Under the pieces are notes generated by a model. That model was not told where the DNA came from and did no database searches. It was given only the letters and a program-made list of their open reading frames with translations. This document shows positions 9,628 through 18,342 of a stretch of DNA of 64,000 bases, piece by piece. The stretch spans positions 558,001 through 622,000 of the forward strand of contig NZ_QRAI01000002.1 of assembly GCF_014336955.1 (NCBI RefSeq), read 5' to 3'. This stretch comes from Saccharophagus sp. K07 (GTDB lineage: Bacteria > Pseudomonadota > Gammaproteobacteria > Pseudomonadales > Cellvibrionaceae). A program made the translations under genes and the position numbers. Within the stretch, counting starts at the first letter, position 1. Every line of letters starts with the position of its first letter.

Positions 9628-11076
9628 ATGGCCCAACTAAAAATCATTATTGAAAACGCGTCGGATTGGGCGGCTTTTTATCCATCCGAAGACGTTGTGC
9701 TTGCCAAAGACTATCTCGCACAACCGACGTCCAAAGAACGCTATAAAGTTATCAATCTTTGCCGCCAGTACACCTATTTGAGTACGGGCTATTACTGCTC
9801 CTTGCTGGCGGAAGCGCGCCATCATCAGGTTATTCCAGCAGTCAAACATATTCAGGACCTCTCGCGCCGTATTTGGCTTGGCGTTATCAATATCGATGCG
9901 CAAAAACAACTGTCGGATGTCGCTGGTGATGCCAAAGAGCACCAGATAATGGTGTACTTCGGTTTTACTGCCGAACCGCAGCTGGCGGACCTTGCGCGGC
10001 AGATTTTTGAGCAGGTACCAGTGCCAATTTTAAAGGTAGTATTCCACCGCAAAGATGCCACTTGGCGCTTGGCCTCGTTAGAGGCGGGTGCGCTTAACGC
10101 CTTGACCGAAACACAGCAAACGGATTTCGCCAACGCTCTCGATAACTATAGTCACTTGGTTTGGCGCAAGGCGAAAACACGTAAAAATTATCGCTATGAC
10201 ATGGCGATTCTTGTCGATCCCAATGAACCCTTTCCGCCGAGCAACCCGGTTGCCATTAAGCGGTTCATAAAAGCGGCCAAAAAGCACGACATCATGGCCG
10301 AGACTATTACGCGCAAAGATATCGGCAAACTGTCGGAATACGATGCGCTGTTTATTCGCACCACCACATCGGTTAACCATTACACCTATAAATTCGCCCG
10401 GCTCGCTCAGGCGGAAGGGCTGGTGGTCATGGACGATCCGGATTCAATTCTGCGTTGCACCAACAAAATTTATCTCGCGCAGCTGTTGGAAACCCACGGA
10501 CTGCCGACGCCTAAAACCCGAATTTTGATGAAGTCGGATCTTCACAGGATCGACGATGTCATCAATGATCTCGGCCTGCCTATGGTGTTGAAAGTACCGG
10601 ATGGTTCCTTTTCAGTTGGCGTCAAGAAGGTCAAAACCAAAGAAGAACTGGTGGAACAACTGAGAGCGATGTTTAAAAACAGCGCTTTGATGTTGGCTCA
10701 GACTTACACCTATACGGAATTCGACTGGCGTATCGGCATTTTGAATAATCAGCCTTTGTACGCCTGTCGCTATTACATGGTGAAAAACCACTGGCAGATT
10801 TACAACCACAGTGGCGATGGCAAAAAAACCGGTGGTTTTGATGCTATGCCGACATTTGAAGTGCCCAAACACGTGCTCAAAGCGGCCATCAATGCAACCA
10901 AGCCAATCGGCGACGGCTTTTATGGTGTGGACCTCAAGCAAAACGGCAAAGAGGTATACATCATCGAAGTGAACGATAACCCCTCCATCGAATCCGCCGT
11001 TGAAGACAAGTTTTTGGAAGGCGAACTTTATGACGCTGTCATGGCAGAGTTTCGCCGCCGCCTAGACGAGCGGTAA
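9628..11076 (+). CDS. RimK-family ATP-grasp peptide ligase with RLAN-type N-terminus
   Basis: The product (482 residues from the ATG at 9628) has an N-terminal alpha/beta domain of about 180 residues of the kind called RLAN, then an ATP-grasp domain. ATP-grasp signs are LGLPMVLKVPDGSFSVGVKKV near residue 320 and the metal-binding YIIEVNDNPSIES near 450. Such enzymes join an amino acid or carboxylate to a peptide amine or carboxyl with ATP; the real substrate is unknown. The frame is open 24 codons upstream, but that extension would overlap the divergent GNAT-C39 gene's promoter region, so the later ATG is preferred. It probably works with the divergent peptidase-acetyltransferase. It is not the ribosomal S6 modifier RimK, which lacks this N-terminal domain. 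Confidence 0.85.
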   Translation: MAQLKIIIENASDWAAFYPSEDVVLAKDYLAQPTSKERYKVINLCRQYTYLSTGYYCSLLAEARHHQVIPAVKHIQDLSRRIWLGVINIDAQKQLSDVAGDAKEHQIMVYFGFTAEPQLADLARQIFEQVPVPILKVVFHRKDATWRLASLEAGALNALTETQQTDFANALDNYSHLVWRKAKTRKNYRYDMAILVDPNEPFPPSNPVAIKRFIKAAKKHDIMAETITRKDIGKLSEYDALFIRTTTSVNHYTYKFARLAQAEGLVVMDDPDSILRCTNKIYLAQLLETHGLPTPKTRILMKSDLHRIDDVINDLGLPMVLKVPDGSFSVGVKKVKTKEELVEQLRAMFKNSALMLAQTYTYTEFDWRIGILNNQPLYACRYYMVKNHWQIYNHSGDGKKTGGFDAMPTFEVPKHVLKAAINATKPIGDGFYGVDLKQNGKEVYIIEVNDNPSIESAVEDKFLEGELYDAVMAEFRRRLDER

Positions 11077-11122
11077 TTTTCCTGCTACATAATCACTTCC
11101 TGCATCTGCATCGCCTCCTCCC

Positions 11123-11147
11123 GCCGTAACTGTTAAAGGGTTACGGC
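11123..11147 (+). terminator. Hairpin after the RimK-like gene
   Basis: GCCGTAAC and GTTACGGC form an 8-bp stem with a 9-base loop 47 bp after the stop. There is no run of T after it, so it may be a weak or Rho-assisted terminator or just an mRNA end hairpin. Confidence 0.35.
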
Positions 11148-11338
11148 TTCCTCGAAAAAAACCATAGCTTGATGCCCGCTGTACTGGATTTATGTTCCGC
11201 TGTGCTTATTGGGGCTGATTATCGCGTCCCTGTTATCTGGTTTGTGCAAACTGCCGGGCAACAGGGAAATTTTCATCATGACTGGCGCGCCCACCTTTCC
11301 GTGTTTGCATAAAGGCGCGTTTACAAAAGGTATTGAGC

Positions 11339-14300
11339 ATGAGTTCGAAACATTCTGCCGGTGCAGAGCTGTTTGCCGGTCGTGGCGAGATGGCTGATCT
11401 ATTGCGGAGTTTTCCTTGGGAATCCACTTCGCTTGGTCCGGCAGAGACTTGGCCGCAAAGTTTAAAAACCGCCATTTGTATCATGATGACCTCCCGCCAG
11501 CCAATTTGGATTGGCTGGGGGCAGGACTTGATCTATTTCTACAACGATCCCTATAAATCCGTTATTGGTGGTCGCCATCCATGGGCTTTAGGGAAGCCTG
11601 TTAAAGAAGTATGGGGGGAAATCTGGGCAGAAATCGGACCTATGCTGGCGACCGCCATGTCAGGAACTGAAGGCACCTATGTCGAAGAACAGCTGCTGAT
11701 CATGGAAAGGAATGGTTATCCGGAGGAAACCTATTACACCTTTTCCTACAGTCCCATTCCCGATGACAACAATAACGTTGGGGGGATTATTTGTGCGAAT
11801 ACGGACGATACCCAGCGGGTGATCAGTGAGCGCCAGCTTGCGCTGTTAAGTTATTTGGCTGCACAAATCGTCGATACCAAGTCATGGCGCAGCGCTTGCG
11901 AAAATAGCATGGCGGCGTTGCGTTCCAATCAGTACGATCTGCCGTTTGCTGCGCTTTATCTTAAAGAAGCTGACGGCATGGCCTATTCTTTGTGCGGCGT
12001 ATCGGGCATTGAACGCGATCATCCGGCTGCGCCATCACAATTGACAGCAGAGTCTTCTCCATGGCCGCTGGATAATGTCGTTCATCAAATTACCCTGATT
12101 GATCTTCTGGCTCAGCATTTTGGTAATTTACCAACAGGTGTATGGAAAGAAGCGCCTAAATCCGCAGCAATTTTGCCCATTCTCCCAAATGGAGAAACGG
12201 GGCGATCCGGTTTTTTATTGGTTGGGCTGAATCCATTTCGACTTTTTGATGACAATTACCAAAGCTTTTTGGGATTGGTGGCGGGGCAAATTTCCGCTGC
12301 TATTGCCAATGCGCTTGCCTATGAGGAAGAGCGCAAAAGAGCCGAAGCGCTTGCCGAAATTGATAAAGCCAAAACCATCTTTTTTTCCAATGTTTCCCAT
12401 GAATTCCGCACGCCGCTGACATTAATGCTCGGCCCGCTCAAGCATGTACTCGACAATAATGAATTGCGTGAAGATATCCGGATGGACCTGAAAGTTGTGC
12501 ATCGCAACGGCTTGCGCTTATTGAAACTGGTAAATTCATTACTGGATTTTTCCCGCGTTGAAGCCGGGCGAATGCAGGCGGTTTATGCACCGGAGGATTT
12601 GGCTGTTCTCACCGCTGATCTGGCCAGTAATTTTCGCTCTGCCTGTGAACGGACGGGATTGGATTTATCGATTGACTGCGCGCCACTTCCTCAGCCTGTT
12701 TACGTTGATCGGGATTTGTGGGAAAAAATCGTTTTCAATTTGTTATCCAACGCTTTCAAATTTACCTTTAAGGGCGGCATCGGCGTAGTTTTACGAGCCA
12801 AGTCTGACTCGGCCATTTTGCAAGTTTCCGATACGGGCGTCGGTATTGCGCAGGAAGATCAAGCAAAGATATTTGAAAGATTTCGCCGCGTAGAAAATTC
12901 CAGTGGGCGTTCTCATGAAGGAACGGGTATTGGATTGGCTTTGGTTAAAGAGCTGGTAAAACTGCACGGCGGGTCGATTCATCTAAACAGTGCCGCCGGT
13001 CGTGGAACGACTTTTACCGTTGAAATTCCCTTCGGCAAAAATCATCTGCCACAGGACCAAATTAGCGGTGAGCGCGCCAAAGTCAGCACTGCTACGCGCG
13101 CAGAAGCATTTGTGGAAGAAGCTTTGCGCTGGTTGCCGGACAATGCAGCATCGACAGCGGAATCGACTAACCAGCGCCAGCGTATTTTATTGGCAGATGA
13201 CAATGCGGATATGCGCGTTTATATCCAGCGAATACTAAGTGATGCGTACCATGTGGTTGCAGTGGGGGATGGGCGCGCGGTTCTGGAAGAAATCAAACGG
13301 CAGCGCCCCGATTTGATTCTCTCCGATGTGATGATGCCTAAGCTGGATGGTTTTGGTTTGTTGAAAGAATTGCGTGGCAAACGCGAAACTCGGGATATTC
13401 CCATTATTTTGCTGTCCGCCCGCGCTGGTGAAGAAGCGCGTATTGAAGGGCTGGAGGCCGGTGCCGACGATTATCTCGTCAAACCTTTCAGTGCGCGCGA
13501 GTTAAAAGCTCGGGTGCAGGGAATTTTAATGAAGGAGGAAGAGCGCTACGAACAAGAACAGCATTTTCATATGATTGCTGACAGCTCACCTGCGATTCTT
13601 TGGACCACAAATGCAGAGGGCGAGTGTACTTATTTAAGTCGTCAATGGTACGAGCTGACCGGTGGAGTAGCACCGCAAGATCTCGGTTTTGAATGGTTTA
13701 AAAAAATACATGCCAATGATTTTGAGGTAGAGGAATTTTTAATCGCTACTGCAGAACGCAGGCCGTTTCGCAGTGAATTTCGTTTGCGCCAAAAGAATGG
13801 TGAATATATTTGGGTGATCAGTGCCGGATCTCCACGCTACGATAATCAAAATCGGTTTATTGGTTTTGTTGGCTGTGTATTTGATATTACGGATCGACGG
13901 CGAATGGAAATCGTCATGGACGGGCAGAGACGTGCACTGGAAATGAGTGTTGCCGGTGTGCCTTTGACAGAAATTCTCGACGTTTTTGCCAAAACGGTGG
14001 AGTTGCAATCCAGCAGTGATGTTTATGCGTCCATTTTATTGTTGGATGAAACCGGCGAGCGACTATGGCACGGCGCAGCGCCGAGCTTGCCCGAATCCTA
14101 CAATCGCAGCGTTAATGGAATATTTGTCCGTCCTGATGCGGGATCCTGTGGAACAGCAGTATATCGCCGGGAAAATGTGATGGTGGGCGATATAGAACGC
14201 GACCCGCTGTGGCGTGATTTCAAAGACTTGGCCCTCTCCCACAATCTGCGCGCTTGCTGGTCTATGCCGATTTTTTCCACCGAAGGAAAACCGCTCGCCA

Positions 14301-15640
14301 CCTTTGCGCTGTATTACGCCAATACTATGACAAGCCCATCGCCAGGTGATCGTTTGGCGGTGGAAGTTTTGGGTGGTACTGCAGCCTTGATTATTGATAA
14401 AAATATCGATATGCGTCTGCGGCGGGAGGCAGAACAAAAATTGCGGGAAAGTGAGGCAGCCTTGCGCGAAGCGGACAAACGCAAAGATGAATTTCTCGCA
14501 ACTCTTGCGCACGAATTGCGCAATCCTTTGGCCCCTATCAGCAAGGCGCTAAAAATCATGGATATGTCTCATAACCCCAGTGCAGTCAATGAAATGCGCG
14601 AATTAATCAATCGCCAGTTGGTACAAATGGTGCGTTTGGTGGACGATTTGATGGATGTGTCGCGCATTACCTGCGGTAAAGTCGAGTTGCGCAAAGAGCG
14701 ATTGTCTCTATCACGTGTGTTGCAAAATACCATTGAGGTTGTGCAATCCATGGTTGTCGAAAGGCAGCAAACCTTGCGATTACATTTCCCTGAAGACGAA
14801 ATTTGGCTGGACGCGGACTTTACGCGTTTGTCGCAGATTTTTACCAATATTCTGAATAATGCTTCCAAGTACACACCCGTTGGTGGTCTTATTGAGGTGA
14901 CTGTAGAAACCAATGGTGCTGAGGTGGTGGTGAGCGTGCAGGACAACGGCATGGGCATTCCGCCGGATAAATTGCCATTTATTTTCGAAATGTTTTCTCA
15001 AGTGGCGGACCACCTGGATAGAACTCACGGCGGCTTGGGAATCGGCCTGACTTTGGTGGAGCAATTGTTGCGTATGCACGGCGGTCGTGTCGAAGCCTTT
15101 AGCGATGGCTTGGGTAAAGGCAGTCGCTTTACCGTGACATTACCACGTGCACAAAGCTCGGCACCTGACGACCAAGTACAGCCGCCTATTCAAAATAAAT
15201 CATCCAGTGAGTTGCGCATATTGGTGGTGGATGACAATCGGGAATCGGCAAAAACGCTTGCCCAACTTATCGATTTGCTTGGCCACACAACAAAGACCGC
15301 GTTCGACGGCCCCACTGCTATTGAAATTGCCGCGGAATATCGCCCCGACCTTATTTTGATGGATATAGGCATGCCCGATATGAACGGCTATGAAGCCTGT
15401 CGTTTGCTGCGAAAAAATCCTGCGTTGGATTCCACCGTTGTGGTTGCTCAAACCGGCTGGAGCGAAAAACGCCACAACCATATGTCGAAAGACGCGGGCT
15501 TCGATCTCCACTTGGTTAAACCTATCGATTTATCCGTATTGCAGGATTTATTGGCCGATGTGGTAGCTAAGCGTGCGGAGGGTAGCGAGCGTTTTTTGGT
15601 CGAACAAGTTGTTGATGAAGTCGGCGGCGTACCTCGTTAG
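11339..15640 (+). CDS. Double hybrid sensor histidine kinase
   Basis: A 1433-residue signalling protein with two complete kinase-receiver units in one chain. Order: PAS-like (about 20-150) and GAF-like (165-325) sensors; HisKA with SHEFRTP (His354); HATPase ending GTGIGLALVKELVKLHGG; receiver 1 with ILLADDN and phosphoacceptor Asp near 663; PAS (740-860); GAF (880-1030); second HisKA with AHELRNP (His1058); second HATPase with GLGIGLTLVEQLLRMHGG; receiver 2 with ILVVDDN and Asp1342. No membrane segments are visible, so it should be cytosolic. The start at 11339 is supported by AAAGG eight bases before it; a TTG six bases earlier is too close to that site. There is no adjacent response regulator with an output domain, so its target is unknown. 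Confidence 0.92.
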   Translation: MSSKHSAGAELFAGRGEMADLLRSFPWESTSLGPAETWPQSLKTAICIMMTSRQPIWIGWGQDLIYFYNDPYKSVIGGRHPWALGKPVKEVWGEIWAEIGPMLATAMSGTEGTYVEEQLLIMERNGYPEETYYTFSYSPIPDDNNNVGGIICANTDDTQRVISERQLALLSYLAAQIVDTKSWRSACENSMAALRSNQYDLPFAALYLKEADGMAYSLCGVSGIERDHPAAPSQLTAESSPWPLDNVVHQITLIDLLAQHFGNLPTGVWKEAPKSAAILPILPNGETGRSGFLLVGLNPFRLFDDNYQSFLGLVAGQISAAIANALAYEEERKRAEALAEIDKAKTIFFSNVSHEFRTPLTLMLGPLKHVLDNNELREDIRMDLKVVHRNGLRLLKLVNSLLDFSRVEAGRMQAVYAPEDLAVLTADLASNFRSACERTGLDLSIDCAPLPQPVYVDRDLWEKIVFNLLSNAFKFTFKGGIGVVLRAKSDSAILQVSDTGVGIAQEDQAKIFERFRRVENSSGRSHEGTGIGLALVKELVKLHGGSIHLNSAAGRGTTFTVEIPFGKNHLPQDQISGERAKVSTATRAEAFVEEALRWLPDNAASTAESTNQRQRILLADDNADMRVYIQRILSDAYHVVAVGDGRAVLEEIKRQRPDLILSDVMMPKLDGFGLLKELRGKRETRDIPIILLSARAGEEARIEGLEAGADDYLVKPFSARELKARVQGILMKEEERYEQEQHFHMIADSSPAILWTTNAEGECTYLSRQWYELTGGVAPQDLGFEWFKKIHANDFEVEEFLIATAERRPFRSEFRLRQKNGEYIWVISAGSPRYDNQNRFIGFVGCVFDITDRRRMEIVMDGQRRALEMSVAGVPLTEILDVFAKTVELQSSSDVYASILLLDETGERLWHGAAPSLPESYNRSVNGIFVRPDAGSCGTAVYRRENVMVGDIERDPLWRDFKDLALSHNLRACWSMPIFSTEGKPLATFALYYANTMTSPSPGDRLAVEVLGGTAALIIDKNIDMRLRREAEQKLRESEAALREADKRKDEFLATLAHELRNPLAPISKALKIMDMSHNPSAVNEMRELINRQLVQMVRLVDDLMDVSRITCGKVELRKERLSLSRVLQNTIEVVQSMVVERQQTLRLHFPEDEIWLDADFTRLSQIFTNILNNASKYTPVGGLIEVTVETNGAEVVVSVQDNGMGIPPDKLPFIFEMFSQVADHLDRTHGGLGIGLTLVEQLLRMHGGRVEAFSDGLGKGSRFTVTLPRAQSSAPDDQVQPPIQNKSSSELRILVVDDNRESAKTLAQLIDLLGHTTKTAFDGPTAIEIAAEYRPDLILMDIGMPDMNGYEACRLLRKNPALDSTVVVAQTGWSEKRHNHMSKDAGFDLHLVKPIDLSVLQDLLADVVAKRAEGSERFLVEQVVDEVGGVPR

Positions 15641-15676
15641 CATGTTGCAGATTACACAAAACAGCTGCTGCGGTTG

Positions 15677-18181
15677 CTAAGAATGTTTTTTGGTAAACCG
15701 CGTCGCCGGCGCAGTCAGTGGATCATCCGGCCAGGGATGTTTGGGGTAGCGGCCTTTCATTTCTTTTTTCACTTCGTGATAGCTGGTACGCCAAAAACCC
15801 GCTAAATCCTGCGTTACTTGCAAGGGTCTTTGTGCGGGTGATAACAAGTGAATCAATAATGCGACCCGCCCGAGGGCAATGCGTGGAGTGGTTTCGCAGC
15901 CGAACATTTCCTGCAGTTTGACGGCGAGCACTGGCGGATTCTGACAGTAATCAATGGAGATACGGGAGCCGGAGGGGACTTGGATATGAGCCGGCGCCCA
16001 TTCATCGAGTTTTTGCGGCAGTGGCCAAGGCAGCAGGCTGGTCAGAGCTGCGGATAGATCCACGCGGCGCAGGTCGTCCAGCTTATTGATATTGTCGAGG
16101 AAGGGCGTTAACCAATCTTCCAAAGTCGCCAGCAATCCCTCATCGGAAACATCCGGCCATTGAACGCTATCCATATCGTTAACATGTTCGCGCAACAGAT
16201 TGACCCGCGCGCGCCATTGTTGGTGGTGTTCTTCCCAGGGCAAAAGCGCGAGTCCTTCCTGGCGAATCATATTGGCGAGCGCCTGGCGTCTGCGCTCCGG
16301 ATTGATGTCCTGCAGTTTTTCGCTGCGCCAAATAATCGCACCGACCGTAAAGCGCCGCTCTGCGACAAAGCGCTCCTGGGTTTTGTCCCAATCGAGAATT
16401 TCCCGCGTATCGACCAATTCTTTGAGTTCATCGTCGAGCAGGCGCGCGTCGAGTGCGGCCGCGGCGAAGATACGGTCGTCACCGCGCCCGGCCAGTCCAC
16501 CGACTTCCGCTATTGCGAGCCAAGGTTCCCGCGCCAGTGGATCGGCCTCGCCCAATTGTGCGCCGCGGCCGTTGCTGAGCTGGTACATCGGTTTGCCGGC
16601 ATGTCGTTGGCGGGCAATTCGATCCGGATAGGCCAGGGCGAGCAGCAGTCCGCAGGGTGTGCTGACATCGGCTTTGGCTTGTTTGGCGGGCAGTGCTGCG
16701 CGGTATTGTTGCGCCTGTTTGCGCGCTCGCTGCGCCCAGGCGCCGCCGCCGGAGGACTCCAGCTGGTTTACCCAACGCTCGACATCTGATCCTAAAAAAC
16801 CTGGCCGACCGGTCTCTTCAATTGCCGCCGCCAGGGTGCAGGCGGTTTCCACAAGGCCAAGATCGGCGGCGCGCAGCATCATATGGGCTAAGCGCGGATG
16901 GGCGGGGAATTCCGCCATCAGTCGGCCGTGCGCGGTCAGTTTGGGCTGAGAACTTTCGCGCTCTATGGCGCCAAGTGCGCGCAATAAATCCAGCGCTTGG
17001 GCAAAAGCTGCGGCTGGAGGAGGGGTCAGCCAGGCCAGGGATGTGGGGTCATCCACGCCGAAGGCCAGCATTTGCAGGGCCACTGGCGCGAGGTCCGCCT
17101 GTTCGATTTCCGCTTTGGCGAAGGGCGCAAGTACTTCATCGGCACGCCACAGCCGGTAACAAAAGCCCGGGCCGAGTCGCCCTGCGCGCCCTGCGCGCTG
17201 GGTGGCGGAGGCCTGGGAAATCCGTGTGGTATGCAACCGGGTCAGACCTGAGCGCGGATCGAATGCGGGTTCGCGACGCCAGCCGCCGTCGATCACCACT
17301 TCCACCCCCTCGATGGTCAAGCTGGTTTCGGCGATATCGGTACTTAATACCACTTTGCGCTTATAGGGCGATTTAACCGGATTGATAGCGGTTTGTTGCT
17401 GTTCCAGTGACAAGGTGCCGTATAGCGGGGCCAGCTGAACATCGGCAGCAATCTTGTCGACGAGCATTTCCTGTAGCGCCAGAATTTCCTTTTGCCCCGG
17501 CAGAAACACCAGCAGGCTGCCTGAATGTTGCGCCAGTGCCTGCTGGACGGTTTGCGCCAGCGCCGCCAGCCATTCCGGCTCCTGCGGGCGGGCGCGGCTG
17601 CCGACGTAGGTGGTTTGCACCGGAAACATCCGCCCTTCGCTGCGGATAACGGGGGCATTCAAGAGAATTGCGATAGGACCGCCGTCGAGAGTGGCGGACA
17701 TCACGATGATTTTCAGCGGGTCGTTGCTATCGCGCAGCAATTCTCGCCCCTGCAAAGCCAGGGCGAGGCCGAGGTCGGTGTCGAGGCTGCGCTCATGGAA
17801 TTCGTCGAAGATCAGCGCGCTGTAGTCACTCAGGCCCGGGTCGTCCTGCAGCAGGCGGGTGAGAACACCGCCGGTGACAACTTCGATGCGGGTTTTGGCG
17901 CTGACCCGGGTTTCCTGGCGGATGCGATAGCCGACGCGCTCACCGACCGCTTCGCCCAACAGATCCGCCATGCGCTGGGCGGCCGAGCGCGCCGCCATAC
18001 GGCGCGGCTCCAGCATCAATATGCGACCGCGCAGCCAGCTCTGGTCGAGCAGAGCCAGTGGCACCTGGGTGGTTTTGCCTGCGCCCGGCGGAGCTTCCAG
18101 CACCAACTGATCGCACTGCTGCAATGACTGGGTGATGTCTGCAAGTACTGAGAAAATCGGCAGATCAGGTGATTGGCTCAT
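15677..18181 (-). CDS. hrpB: ATP-dependent helicase HrpB
   Basis: A DEAH-box helicase of 834 residues, close to the usual HrpB length. Motif I is EAPPGAGKTTQVPLALL near residue 35, motif II DEFHER near 125, motif III SATLDG near 160, and motif VI QRAGRAGRLGPG near 335, followed by the HA2 and HrpB-specific C-terminal regions (LLPWPLPQKLDEWAP, FWRTSYHEVKKEMKGRYPKHPWPDDP). The C-terminal sequence is diagnostic for HrpB rather than HrpA. The cellular substrate of HrpB is poorly known; RNA metabolism is usually assumed. It converges on the double hybrid kinase with a 36-bp gap and no obvious terminator. Confidence 0.96.
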   Translation of the reverse strand: MSQSPDLPIFSVLADITQSLQQCDQLVLEAPPGAGKTTQVPLALLDQSWLRGRILMLEPRRMAARSAAQRMADLLGEAVGERVGYRIRQETRVSAKTRIEVVTGGVLTRLLQDDPGLSDYSALIFDEFHERSLDTDLGLALALQGRELLRDSNDPLKIIVMSATLDGGPIAILLNAPVIRSEGRMFPVQTTYVGSRARPQEPEWLAALAQTVQQALAQHSGSLLVFLPGQKEILALQEMLVDKIAADVQLAPLYGTLSLEQQQTAINPVKSPYKRKVVLSTDIAETSLTIEGVEVVIDGGWRREPAFDPRSGLTRLHTTRISQASATQRAGRAGRLGPGFCYRLWRADEVLAPFAKAEIEQADLAPVALQMLAFGVDDPTSLAWLTPPPAAAFAQALDLLRALGAIERESSQPKLTAHGRLMAEFPAHPRLAHMMLRAADLGLVETACTLAAAIEETGRPGFLGSDVERWVNQLESSGGGAWAQRARKQAQQYRAALPAKQAKADVSTPCGLLLALAYPDRIARQRHAGKPMYQLSNGRGAQLGEADPLAREPWLAIAEVGGLAGRGDDRIFAAAALDARLLDDELKELVDTREILDWDKTQERFVAERRFTVGAIIWRSEKLQDINPERRRQALANMIRQEGLALLPWEEHHQQWRARVNLLREHVNDMDSVQWPDVSDEGLLATLEDWLTPFLDNINKLDDLRRVDLSAALTSLLPWPLPQKLDEWAPAHIQVPSGSRISIDYCQNPPVLAVKLQEMFGCETTPRIALGRVALLIHLLSPAQRPLQVTQDLAGFWRTSYHEVKKEMKGRYPKHPWPDDPLTAPATRFTKKHS

Positions 18182-18300
18182 GGAAAATCAGTAGGACGCA
18201 TGGCGGCTAAAAGTGCGCGGCAGTGTATGAACTCGAATCCGCAAGCGTCAAGGCAGTGAGGATTTGCCCATCGCGGTTTTGCAGTGCAAAAGCCGGTTGT

Positions 18301-18306
18301 TATGAT
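18301..18306 (+). promoter_or_regulatory. Candidate -10 element before the Reg_prop sensor kinase
   Basis: TATGAT followed by GCCGGGCC lies about 37 bp before the chosen start; a TTTGCA about 17 bp further upstream could serve as -35. It belongs to the recurring TAnnATGCC pattern in this window. Confidence 0.3.
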
Positions 18307-18342
18307 GCCGGGCCCGAGGCGGAAAATACGTGGACTTTTTTC

